A stretch of DNA of 64,000 nucleotides, taken from contig NZ_CM001373.1 in NCBI RefSeq assembly GCF_000236165.1, forward strand, positions 289,080 to 353,079, read 5' to 3'. Numbering within the stretch: the first letter of the stretch is position 1; every line of letters begins with the position of its first letter. This document shows positions 26,647-34,415 of the stretch, one piece after another. The stretch comes from Fluoribacter dumoffii NY 23 (GTDB lineage Bacteria; Pseudomonadota; Gammaproteobacteria; Legionellales; Legionellaceae). The notes below the pieces were generated by a model. That model did not search any database, had not been told where the DNA came from, and saw only the letters and a list, made by a program, of their open reading frames with translations. A program made the translations under genes and the position numbers.

Positions 26647-27465
26647 TTATCGCGAACGCATGGCCAAATATTTATCAATCATTTGACGCGAAAGACTGAC
26701 GGGTTTGGGTAATTGAGGCAGTTTGTTTAGGGGGAACCATTGGGCATCCTCGATTTCGGTTGCATCAATCTGGATCTCGCCCGCGGCATATTCGGCGATA
26801 AATCCTAACATTAAATTGCTCTGAAAAGGCCAGGGCTGGGAAGAAAAATAATGTAAATTTTTTATGGTTAGCCCCACTTCTTCCATGACTTCACGTACAA
26901 CTGTTTGTTCCAGCATTTCCCCAGGCTCTACAAAACCTGCAAGTAGGCTGTATATCCCTGGCATAAAGTGAGGTGAGCGCGCAAGCAAAATTTCATCATC
27001 CCGCCAGATAAGTGCCAACATAACGGGGGAAATTTGTGGAAATATTAATGAATTACAATTGGGACATACTTTGGCCCGCTCTTTGGCACTGTATTGCGTT
27101 TGCTCGCCACAATATCCGCAAAACCGGTTGCTTCGGTCCCAATGCAAAAGCTGCTTTGCCCGCGTAACAAGCAGAAACAAATCTTCATCCCCTAGAATTT
27201 CATGTGCCTGGCGAATGGGTTGGAAAGAAAGATGGTTTGCCAATGTTTGGGGTTTGTTTTTAATCTGGACGGCAAAACAGGGGGTATTCCCATAGGTTCC
27301 CAAAAAAATTTGGCGTTCAACCGCAAGATTGAATTCACTGAGATTAAAAGCCTGAGGTATGGCGTGGTGCTGCAATAGAAGATCGTCGCCATGGAAAATA
27401 AACCAGAAAGCGGCTTCAACAAGTGTGACAGGAGGATTTATTTGGGAAATAAATGGTTTTGACAT
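26647..27465 (-). CDS. nudC: NADH pyrophosphatase (Nudix)
   Basis: A 272-residue NudC. It has the four-cysteine zinc ribbon (CGYCG then CPNC, about residues 110-135) and the full Nudix box GFVEPGEMLEQTVVREVMEE starting near 175, with the NudC-specific SQPWPFQSNLMLGF after it. It hydrolyses NAD(H) and removes NAD caps from RNA. I chose the ATG at 27465; the frame continues to a GTG at 27489, which would add eight residues not typical of the family. The region upstream contains a cluster of DnaA boxes. Confidence 0.93.
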   Translation of the reverse strand: MSKPFISQINPPVTLVEAAFWFIFHGDDLLLQHHAIPQAFNLSEFNLAVERQIFLGTYGNTPCFAVQIKNKPQTLANHLSFQPIRQAHEILGDEDLFLLVTRAKQLLHWDRSNRFCGYCGEQTQYSAKERAKVCPNCNSLIFPQISPVMLALIWRDDEILLARSPHFMPGIYSLLAGFVEPGEMLEQTVVREVMEEVGLTIKNLHYFSSQPWPFQSNLMLGFIAEYAAGEIQIDATEIEDAQWFPLNKLPQLPKPVSLSRQMIDKYLAMRSR

Positions 27466-27660
27466 ATGAAAAATCCAAAATAATACCACGTATTAAGTGT
27501 ACATAATGATTTTGCAAATGGTCAAATTCTTGTATTTCGCAGGTACTCAAAAAATAACCCCAGAGGTCATTTAAATGGTGATGATCGACACTTTGGAAAG
27601 TTCTTTGGCAGGGGTAAAAAAAGGTTGTAGCCACAGGAGGTTTGATATCATGTACACAGG

Positions 27661-27685
27661 TTTATCCACAGATTTTGTGGATAAA
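27661..27685. promoter_or_regulatory. Inverted pair of DnaA boxes
   Basis: TTTATCCACA at 27661-27670 and TGTGGATAAA at 27676-27685 form a perfect 10-base inverted repeat around GATTT. Each half contains the exact 9-base DnaA box TTATCCACA. Confidence 0.65.
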
Positions 27686-27790
27686 CAACTTCATTTAAAC
27701 TGAGAATTAACTGATAAGATCCTTATAAAACAAGGAACTATAAAAAAAATGGAAGTTTTGATTTTTTGTTACACGATTGGATTGTGAAAG

Positions 27791-27799
27791 TTATCCACA
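27791..27799 (+). promoter_or_regulatory. Third perfect DnaA box
   Basis: TTATCCACA, preceded by G as in many E. coli R1-type boxes, 106 bases from the inverted pair and just before a strongly AT-rich tract. Confidence 0.6.
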
Positions 27800-27929
27800 G
27801 GATATGGGAAGAACAATTTAAAAATTTCTTGCATATCTTAACAAAGAAAAAAATAAAAACCAGTCTTGACTTTTGAGTTTTTAAATTTTTATTCGACCTC
27901 TACTTAATAAAGAAGTAATTCATCGGAAA

Positions 27930-27954
27930 ATCTCCTCCTTTCGGGGGAGGAGAT
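27930..27954 (-). terminator. Rho-independent terminator of the SnoaL-like gene
   Basis: ATCTCCTCC and GGAGGAGAT form a perfect 9-bp stem with a 7-base loop, followed on the minus strand by TTTTCC. It is 18 bases beyond the stop of the gene at 27972-28418. Confidence 0.8.
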
Positions 27955-27971
27955 ACCCTGCAAAAGGTGCT

Positions 27972-28418
27972 CTAAAACATGCCATTGCTATTTGCTGATT
28001 CTATAGGAAGAGCTTGAATTACATCCCAGTGCTCGTAAATTTTATTGTTTTCCAAGCGAAAAATGTCAATTATAGCTCGGCCTTGAGTTCCGGGTTCCAA
28101 AACTGAATGCACATGCACCATCACATAATCGCCCTCGGCAAGGATTCGTTTGATTTCACTGTGTGATTGTGGGTAAGTATTTTTGAGATAGTCAATGTAA
28201 TTTTTCAAACCTTCAATCCCATCCTGAGCTTGCGGGTTATGTTGAATATACCAGGCTCCCAGGTAACTTTGCGCGGCATCAAAATTTTTTTCATTTAATG
28301 CCTTTTGATAAAATTGAGTCACAATTTGTTTATTTGCCTCTTGCATCGATCCGGCATTCCCATATAGGGAATGAATCATGAACCACCCGCTCATTAAAGC
28401 CATCGTTACTTTGTTCAT
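27972..28418 (-). CDS. Exported SnoaL/NTF2-like protein
   Basis: A 148-residue protein with a likely signal peptide (residues 1 to about 23). The mature part is a SnoaL-like NTF2 fold: IVTQFYQKALNEKNFDAAQSYL at the start, YIQHNPQAQDGIEGLKNYI, then a VHVHSVLEPG segment, and an EHWDVIQ end motif. SnoaL-like proteins are polyketide cyclases or, in many bacteria, small hydrolases or binding proteins of unknown substrate. It is divergent from the LysR regulator gene at 28528 with about 110 bases between, so that regulator is the likely controller. GGAG precedes the ATG. Confidence 0.8.
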   Translation of the reverse strand: MNKVTMALMSGWFMIHSLYGNAGSMQEANKQIVTQFYQKALNEKNFDAAQSYLGAWYIQHNPQAQDGIEGLKNYIDYLKNTYPQSHSEIKRILAEGDYVMVHVHSVLEPGTQGRAIIDIFRLENNKIYEHWDVIQALPIESANSNGMF

Positions 28419-28445
28419 TATCGCTCCTTTTTAATGTAACTTTTT

Positions 28446-28468
28446 GATTATAAATAGCGGATTATAAA
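28446..28468. promoter_or_regulatory. Direct repeat in the divergent SnoaL/LysR promoter region
   Basis: GATTATAAA occurs at 28446-28454 and again at 28460-28468, 14 bases apart start to start, between the two divergent genes. It may be a LysR-type binding region or simply overlapping promoter -10 elements. Confidence 0.35.
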
Positions 28469-28527
28469 AAAAAAGCGCATAATTTTGGTCAAATATATCT
28501 ATTTTTTAGATGAATTGGGGTGAGATA

Positions 28528-29433
28528 ATGGCGAAGGTCACTTTAGAACAATGGCGGGTATTGCAAACAGTTGTTGATGAAGGAAGTTTTGCTAAGGCCG
28601 CATTAAAACTGCACAAAAGTCAATCCAATATCAGCTATACTGTCGCAAGACTTCAGGAGCAGTTAGGGATCCAATTATTGCAGACTGAGGGACGAAGAGC
28701 AGTATTAACCCCACACGCGGTGGAGATCCTTAAGCTGTCGCGGCAAATTACCCGAGCGGCCAAAAATGTAGAAATTGCCGCGCTCAATTTAAAATCCATT
28801 TATGAAAATTCATTGCGGCTTGCCATTGATGAAATTTTTCCATTGTCGGTATTATTGGCGGTGTTGTATCAATTTGGCCAAGAGAATAAATACACCAGGC
28901 TGATAATTAATCAAGGCTTGTTATCAGGTCCTAGTGATCAATTAATTCAGGGCGAGGCAGAGCTTGCAGTGATTTCAAAAATTCCGGAGGGTTATACGGC
29001 TAATAAGTTAATGGATGTTCATTTTCTACCTTATGCTCATAAAGACAGTTCCTTACACCAAAAAAAATGTACTCTTGAGGATCTCTACGATGAGCGTTAT
29101 CTCATTGCCCAGGATTCCGGATCCATTAAAAAATGGAATGAAGGGTGGTTGGGGTCTGAATTCCATTGGAAAGTAAGCTCCCTGGAAATGAAAGTTCAGT
29201 GTGCTGCACATGGGATAGGTTTTGCCTGGCTTCCACAACATATGGTGGAAGGTCGAAATTTACCTCTTCTTCCTTTGTGTATGGAAGAAAATAATATAAG
29301 AACCTATCCGATCTACCTGGTGCACCATCAATCTCAGGAATTAGGGCCCTCGGCAAAATATTTGATCGAATTATTTAAAAAATACTCACAAGCCCGGGAG
29401 GTTGGCGTAGTGCACGAGGGTTTAGAGGCTTAA
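28528..29433 (+). CDS. LysR-family transcriptional regulator
   Basis: A 301-residue LysR-type regulator. The winged helix-turn-helix is at residues about 5-65 (LEQWRVLQTVVDEGSFAKAA, then HKSQSNISYTVARLQEQLG) and the effector-binding domain fills the rest (about 90-295). The ATG at 28528 follows GGGGTGAG; an upstream in-frame ATG at 28510 lacks a site. LysR regulators usually control a divergent neighbour, here the exported SnoaL-like gene, and bind a small effector that I cannot name. Confidence 0.92.
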   Translation: MAKVTLEQWRVLQTVVDEGSFAKAALKLHKSQSNISYTVARLQEQLGIQLLQTEGRRAVLTPHAVEILKLSRQITRAAKNVEIAALNLKSIYENSLRLAIDEIFPLSVLLAVLYQFGQENKYTRLIINQGLLSGPSDQLIQGEAELAVISKIPEGYTANKLMDVHFLPYAHKDSSLHQKKCTLEDLYDERYLIAQDSGSIKKWNEGWLGSEFHWKVSSLEMKVQCAAHGIGFAWLPQHMVEGRNLPLLPLCMEENNIRTYPIYLVHHQSQELGPSAKYLIELFKKYSQAREVGVVHEGLEA

Positions 29434-29532
29434 CTCCAGCTCCGGTTCCTAAAGGTTCGGTATAGGAATTTACAGGTACTGAATTGAAAGGACTATACTT
29501 ATCTCAAGTAGCACTTTTTGAAGGAATAAAAA

Positions 29533-29775
29533 ATGCATAACGGAGAGGATGTCATAATAGGAGATTTTCAAAACATTTTACTCAGGAATGGATATTCTGC
29601 CCATGAATTTAAGATCACGATAAAGAATGGCTCAAGCTATGATCCCAATCAGATAGTCAGTACGCAGGTATGGATAACAATCGAAAAGAATTTCATAAAA
29701 AAACAATATGGGTTATATCGAAGTAATTGGCCAGATGATTTTGAAAGGGATCTCCAAAAAGGATACTTCAACTAA
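29533..29775 (+). CDS. Small hypothetical protein
   Basis: An 80-residue polar protein with no cysteine, signal peptide or membrane segment. It has a beta-strand-like pattern (VIIGDFQNILL, HEFKITIKNG, STQVWITIEK) and a charged C-terminus (WPDDFERDLQKGYFN). A GAAGGA site precedes the ATG at 29533. I do not recognise a family. It stands alone between the LysR gene and a convergent gene. Confidence 0.55.
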   Translation: MHNGEDVIIGDFQNILLRNGYSAHEFKITIKNGSSYDPNQIVSTQVWITIEKNFIKKQYGLYRSNWPDDFERDLQKGYFN

Positions 29776-29804
29776 TTAACGAATAACGAATTTACATAAA
29801 AATA

Positions 29805-29824
29805 GCCTGGATTGTTCTCCAGGC
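29805..29824 (-). terminator. Terminator of the 147-residue gene
   Basis: GCCTGG and CCAGGC form a 6-bp stem with an 8-base loop. On the minus strand it is followed by TATTTTTATG, a good T-rich tail. Confidence 0.65.
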
Positions 29825-29843
29825 CGTTAAAGTCATCCAATTT

Positions 29844-30287
29844 TTAATTTTTGAATGCAGCAAACCCCACAGTAGCAGCCACAGCCAAAGCAACACCCAT
29901 ACCAATGCTCGCGGCAGAGAAAAAGCTGAATTGATTTATGCGCGTAGAACCCGGATCGGGATTTTTAGCATCAGGAACTTGAGCCTGTGAAAATTTGCGT
30001 TCCGCAATTTTCTCTCTCGAATCATAAAATATTGGCTTTGTAATTATCACTTCACCACGAGGTGTTTGTGCTTTGCCAACCATGGAGGTGGCTTCAATTT
30101 CTGAATACCCCATTTTTTGTAAATCTGTAATTTCTTGTTCCAGGATTTGTTTGGTAGGAGAAGCGCCTTCCCCGATATCAAGAAATTCGCTATCTATTTT
30201 TCCTTCTTGCTTGTTATCATTCCAGGAAACACTTTTTTTGGGCTTTGCTGATGTTCCTATTGTGTTGGAGTCGTATTTCTTTTGCAT
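29844..30287 (-). CDS. Hypothetical protein with C-terminal membrane anchor
   Basis: A 147-residue protein: a hydrophilic, disordered-looking first 115 residues (SAKPKKSVSWNDNKQEGKID), then one hydrophobic helix (AASIGMGVALAVAATVGFAAF) ending three residues from the C-terminus. A single tail anchor like this is seen in some effectors that insert into host membranes after delivery, but it also fits an ordinary small membrane protein. GAGG precedes the ATG. No recognisable family. Confidence 0.6.
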   Translation of the reverse strand: MQKKYDSNTIGTSAKPKKSVSWNDNKQEGKIDSEFLDIGEGASPTKQILEQEITDLQKMGYSEIEATSMVGKAQTPRGEVIITKPIFYDSREKIAERKFSQAQVPDAKNPDPGSTRINQFSFFSAASIGMGVALAVAATVGFAAFKN

Positions 30288-30518
30288 GAAAAAACCTCAT
30301 TTGCTTTAAAATTGGATCTATTTTAACAATAAATAATTAAGGGAAGATGAAGGAGTGTTGGTTTTGCTCAGGATGATTAAATATCAACCCGTCAGTGTTT
30401 GAAAACTGAATTGCCTAATTCTACTATAATTAAAAGGATATATTTTTTATCGACTTGATTCATATCATTTTTAAGATTGAATGCATGGGACAAGGGACAT
30501 AATAGGGGAGAAATATTT

Positions 30519-32318
30519 ATGAGTATCGATAGGGCACCCTATTCTACTTATGTCCAGGAACAATCACCTCTTTGGCGAGTTTTAATACCCCCCACCGTAT
30601 TGTCTCTACTTTGCATTGTAATTGAGCTGAAAACTAATTTTCTTGTTTTTCATACGTTGACAGAGTTAAGCACCGTATTTATCGGTTTAACTGCAATGAC
30701 AGTAGTCGCAACATCGATGAAATTCACCCAAAATCAGTATGTGGTTTTTATTTCTTTAGCTATAGGCTGGTGTTCCTGTATTGATATAGCTCATTTGTTA
30801 GCCTATAAAGGAATGAATTTATTACCTCAGGGTGGAGGAAACCTGAGTACCCAGCTTTGGATTTCAGCACGTATTTTGCAGGCCTTGTCTTTTTTGTTTG
30901 CTATTTATTTTTTTAGGCATTCCCTGCGAATTTGGGTGGTGAATGTGGGTTTTTTTTTAATAACCCTGACCCTTTTTATTGCCATTTTTACGGGTCATTT
31001 TCCGCAGACGTATATTGAGAATTATGGAGTAACCTGGTTCAAACTCTATTGTGAATGGGGAATAATTCTTATCTTGATCATGGCGCTCATACTGCTTTGG
31101 TATGAAAAAGTAATGGTATCAAAAGAGTTGATGTTGTATATGAGCTTGAGCATGATTTCCATGATATTTTCTGATTTGGCATTTTCCGACTACAGAAGTT
31201 TATTTGGTTTTCAAAATATAATCGGGCATATACTCAAAATATTTTCCTTCTGGTTTATCTATATTGCTTTGGTAGTACAAACCTTACGTCGCCCTTTTGC
31301 CATTCTCACACGCGCAGCAACAACCTATGATAATATTCCTGACCCAACGTTTATTGTGCAATCTGAAGGAACGATAAGCCAGGCAAATACTGCCGCAGGA
31401 AAATTTATTCATAGTAAACCTGAAGAGTTGGTAGGTCTCTCTTCCCATACACTTTTCCATAATAAGAATGTATCCAAGGAGCAGTGCCCGGTATGCTCGC
31501 AGCTCTCTGTTGCCAGAAATAAATTTATCGTGGAAATTAAAAACGACAAAGAGGAATGGGTAGAATGCAGCTTATCCCCGATAGATTCGGATTTGTTCCC
31601 TCAATCCTGGGTGCAGATGGTAAGAAATATTACGGTCCGTAAGGCACTTGAGGTTGAACGTAAAAAGCTAACCTACGATTTGGGTGAACGGATTAAAGAA
31701 ATAGAATGCCTTTACACTATTTCCAATCTAATTGCCCTTAGAGACATGAGTATTGAGGAGTTATTTACCCGAACAGTTTACGAATTACCTTCTGCTTTTC
31801 AATTCCCGGAATACGTTGTTGCAAAAATTGAAAGTAATTGGGGGGAATTTTGTTCAGACCCTCAAGCACAAAAATTGCCCTACCAATTGGAAAAGGAATT
31901 TACATTTAATGGCGAGGCAGTAATCAGGATAAATGTATTTTATCGTCTTTCTCCTCCAAAAGAGCCTGTTTTTTTACCTGAGGAAGTAGCTCTTTTAGAC
32001 TCGGTAGCTGTTTTATTGCAAAGTGCCCTAACGCGGTTTCATTCCGAACAAAAAGCAACAGAAGCGGAAACCCGTTTTAAGGAAAGCGAGAAGCATTTCC
32101 AGGCATTTATTGATCAAGCACAAGTTGGGGTGTATATACGCAATAAAAAACGGTTTTTGTATGTAAACCCTCGTTTTTGTGAGCTTGTTGGCCGCAAACG
32201 AGAGGATTTGTTATCGATTGGACTGCTGGATTTATTAGAAGATGAATCGACCCGTAAATTGGTTCTTGAGCATTGGGAGAAATTAGATCAAGGTGTATTA
32301 CTTATTACTTGCCATTAA
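30519..32318 (+). CDS. MASE3-PAS-GAF-PAS sensor, 5' part of a frameshifted HD-GYP gene
   Basis: A 599-residue frame. The first 260 residues are a MASE3 membrane sensor of about seven helices with the typical DIAHLLAYKGMNLLP and QLWISARILQALSF. A PAS domain (about 270-385), a GAF-like region (about 400-530) and the start of another PAS (from about 545) follow. The frame stops at 32318 in the middle of that second PAS domain, and its remainder plus an HD-GYP domain continues in the -1 frame from about 32273. I chose the ATG at 30519 because GGGGAG lies upstream; the frame is open from 30477. Read alone this is a sensor without an output domain. Confidence 0.85.
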   Translation: MSIDRAPYSTYVQEQSPLWRVLIPPTVLSLLCIVIELKTNFLVFHTLTELSTVFIGLTAMTVVATSMKFTQNQYVVFISLAIGWCSCIDIAHLLAYKGMNLLPQGGGNLSTQLWISARILQALSFLFAIYFFRHSLRIWVVNVGFFLITLTLFIAIFTGHFPQTYIENYGVTWFKLYCEWGIILILIMALILLWYEKVMVSKELMLYMSLSMISMIFSDLAFSDYRSLFGFQNIIGHILKIFSFWFIYIALVVQTLRRPFAILTRAATTYDNIPDPTFIVQSEGTISQANTAAGKFIHSKPEELVGLSSHTLFHNKNVSKEQCPVCSQLSVARNKFIVEIKNDKEEWVECSLSPIDSDLFPQSWVQMVRNITVRKALEVERKKLTYDLGERIKEIECLYTISNLIALRDMSIEELFTRTVYELPSAFQFPEYVVAKIESNWGEFCSDPQAQKLPYQLEKEFTFNGEAVIRINVFYRLSPPKEPVFLPEEVALLDSVAVLLQSALTRFHSEQKATEAETRFKESEKHFQAFIDQAQVGVYIRNKKRFLYVNPRFCELVGRKREDLLSIGLLDLLEDESTRKLVLEHWEKLDQGVLLITCH

Positions 32319-33037
32319 AAAGAAGTGACGGCACTCCCATAGTTTTAAGAGTAGATACTACGGTTATTTCCTGGCAGAGCAATTTTGAATTTTTAACTAT
32401 CGTTGAAGATGTGACTGAGATTCAACATGCCAGAGAGCAGATAGATCTATATGTAACCCAATTGGAAGCGGCGATAAAGGGGACTTTTCTCGCGGTGTCC
32501 ACAATGGTTGAACTTCGTGATCCCTATACTGCCGGCCATGAACGGCGGGTAGGGTTAATTGCAAAGGCAATTGCACAAGAGCTGGGTTGGCCAGCGAAGC
32601 GTTGTGCATCCCTTGAACTTATGGGATTAGTCCATGACATAGGTAAAATTTCGATCCCCGCCGAAATTCTCTCCAAACCTACCCGTTTGACTGATCTTGA
32701 AATGGAACTGATGAAAAGACATCCACAAGCTGGATATGACATTTTAAAGGATGTTCCCCTCAAAGAACCCGTTGCAGAAGTCATCTTGCAACATCATGAG
32801 CGTTTGGATGGCAGTGGCTATCCTCGAGGACTGAAAGGGGCGGAGATTTTACCCGAGGCCCGGGTCATTGCTGTAGCCGATGTATTGGAAGCGATGTCTT
32901 CTCATAGACCTTACAGACCCTCATTGGGGATTGATGCTGCCGTAGAGGAGCTTAAGCGGGGAAGAGGCATTCAATACGATGCAGAAATTGTTGATGCTGC
33001 ATTAAGGCTCATTGACGCCAAAAAGTTATCTTTGTAA
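32273..33037 (+). CDS. PAS remainder plus HD-GYP phosphodiesterase, 3' part of a frameshifted gene
   Basis: A 254-residue frame that begins inside the preceding one and has only a TTG as a possible start. It opens with the end of a PAS domain (YYLPLKRSDGTPIVLRVDTT, then TIVEDVTEIQHA), then an HD-GYP domain from about residue 75: VELRDPYTAGHERRVG, LVHDIGKISIP and HHERLDGSGYPRGL. All metal and GYP residues are present, so the domain could hydrolyse cyclic-di-GMP. No ribosome site supports an independent start. The simplest reading is that this and the preceding frame were one gene of about 850 codons. Confidence 0.85.
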   Translation: MGEIRSRCITYYLPLKRSDGTPIVLRVDTTVISWQSNFEFLTIVEDVTEIQHAREQIDLYVTQLEAAIKGTFLAVSTMVELRDPYTAGHERRVGLIAKAIAQELGWPAKRCASLELMGLVHDIGKISIPAEILSKPTRLTDLEMELMKRHPQAGYDILKDVPLKEPVAEVILQHHERLDGSGYPRGLKGAEILPEARVIAVADVLEAMSSHRPYRPSLGIDAAVEELKRGRGIQYDAEIVDAALRLIDAKKLSL

Positions 33038-33142
33038 ACACCCTCACAATGTGGCTATGAAGATAAAGCAGAAAATGGTGAATGGACAACCCTTATAGAA
33101 TAAAAGTATATTGGGGATTACAGGGATACTCCGGGGTTCTTT

Positions 33143-34345
33143 ATGTTCCGAAAAACCGCTCCTTGCTTTTTTGCCGTCGTTATCGACGCTTTGGGATTTG
33201 GGCTTGTCTATCCAGTAATGACCGCTATATTCACAGCAGACCATAGTCCTGTATTAAGCGCTGATGCCAGTGTGGCAGTAAAGCATTTTTATTTAGGGCT
33301 AAGCTATATGCTTTATCCTTTATGTATGTTTTTTGGCACCTCGTTCATGGGGGATTTATCTGATGTGTGGGGGAGAAAAAAAGTATTACTGTTGTGCATG
33401 TTAGGAATAACCATCAGCTTCCTTCTCATGGGGATGGGAGTTGCCTTTTCGTGTTTGAGTTTATTGCTTATTGGCCGCGCTCTTTCAGGGTTAATGGCCG
33501 GTAGCCAACCTATAGCTCAAGCCTCTATTGCCGATTTGAGTACACCCGAAACAAAGGCTTTAAATATGAGCCTTATCTCTATGAGTTTTAGTTTTGGTTC
33601 TGTTCTTGGGCCCTTGCTGGGCGGAGTGATGTCGGATCAGCAATTGCTGCCCTGGTTTACTTTTACCACCCCGTTTTTGATGGCGGCATTCCTTGCATTT
33701 ACTGCCTGGATTTGGATAGAGCTTGCTTATCAAGATACTGTTGTTGCTTTATCACATAAAAAAATTTCTTTTTTCCGACCGGTACAAATATTCATAGAAG
33801 CATTTGAGCATCGATCAGTTCGTATTCTGGCATTGGTTTTTCTTTTAATGCAGATGGGGTTCAGTCTTTATTTTCAATTCATCATCGTCCATATGAAGGC
33901 TGTTTATCAATACACGAACTGGCAGCTGGGGGCGGTACAAGGTATGATTGGTTTGGGTTTTGCCATGGGTATTCTCATAGGAATGCCTTTATGTGTGAAT
34001 CGATTTAAAGTACAGCATATTGCTTTAGTTACCCTGATTTTGACCGGGTTGGGCCAATTACTCGTCTATGTTATTTCCAATTCTTTATTGCAATGGCCTT
34101 TGGCAGTAGTCATTGCAACTTTTGACATTATGGCTTTTGCCTGTTTATTAACTTTATTCTCCAATGCTGTTGATGCGCAATCACAAGGATGGGTAATGGG
34201 GATATCCGGTGCAGTGATGGCCTTTGCCTGGATGGTCACGGGCTTTGGCTCAAATTTATTATCCCTTATCTCCAGTGCAGGTTTAATTGCCATCGGAGGG
34301 CTGTTGTTGCTTTTTTCAGCCCTGCTTTTATTAAAGAATAATTGA
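33143..34345 (+). CDS. MFS transporter (TetA/Bcr-like drug exporter)
   Basis: A 400-residue major facilitator with about 12 membrane helices. The loop after helix 2 reads GDLSDVWGRKKVLLL, the MFS signature with conserved Asp, Gly and Arg. GRALSGLMAG and LGPLLGGVMSD follow, as in proton-coupled drug antiporters of the TetA/Bcr group. It likely exports a small hydrophobic compound in exchange for protons. Specificity is not predictable. It begins 105 bases after the HD-GYP frame in the same direction. Confidence 0.88.
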   Translation: MFRKTAPCFFAVVIDALGFGLVYPVMTAIFTADHSPVLSADASVAVKHFYLGLSYMLYPLCMFFGTSFMGDLSDVWGRKKVLLLCMLGITISFLLMGMGVAFSCLSLLLIGRALSGLMAGSQPIAQASIADLSTPETKALNMSLISMSFSFGSVLGPLLGGVMSDQQLLPWFTFTTPFLMAAFLAFTAWIWIELAYQDTVVALSHKKISFFRPVQIFIEAFEHRSVRILALVFLLMQMGFSLYFQFIIVHMKAVYQYTNWQLGAVQGMIGLGFAMGILIGMPLCVNRFKVQHIALVTLILTGLGQLLVYVISNSLLQWPLAVVIATFDIMAFACLLTLFSNAVDAQSQGWVMGISGAVMAFAWMVTGFGSNLLSLISSAGLIAIGGLLLLFSALLLLKNN

Positions 34346-34415
34346 GAAAAGCCCTATGTTGCTTTTTCAACTGCACGAACAGGACTTTTCCGCAGTGCCT
34401 TATGCCTCGTCTTGG

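Larger units (their letters stand above)
27466..27971. other. 506-base non-coding region with DnaA-box cluster
   Basis: No credible open frame. It contains three perfect TTATCCACA boxes within 138 bases, a strongly AT-rich tract at about 27812-27900, and the terminator of the SnoaL-like gene at its right end. It also must hold the nudC promoter. Confidence 0.6.

Noticed and set aside
27466-27971. Calling this the chromosomal origin oriC
   Set aside because: Three DnaA boxes are present but dnaA, dnaN, rpmH and mnmG are not adjacent and GC skew cannot be judged from the window; kept as a finding only.
32273-32318. Programmed -1 ribosomal frameshift site
   Set aside because: No X-XXY-YYZ slippery heptamer or obvious downstream pseudoknot in the overlap; mutation or sequencing error is simpler.
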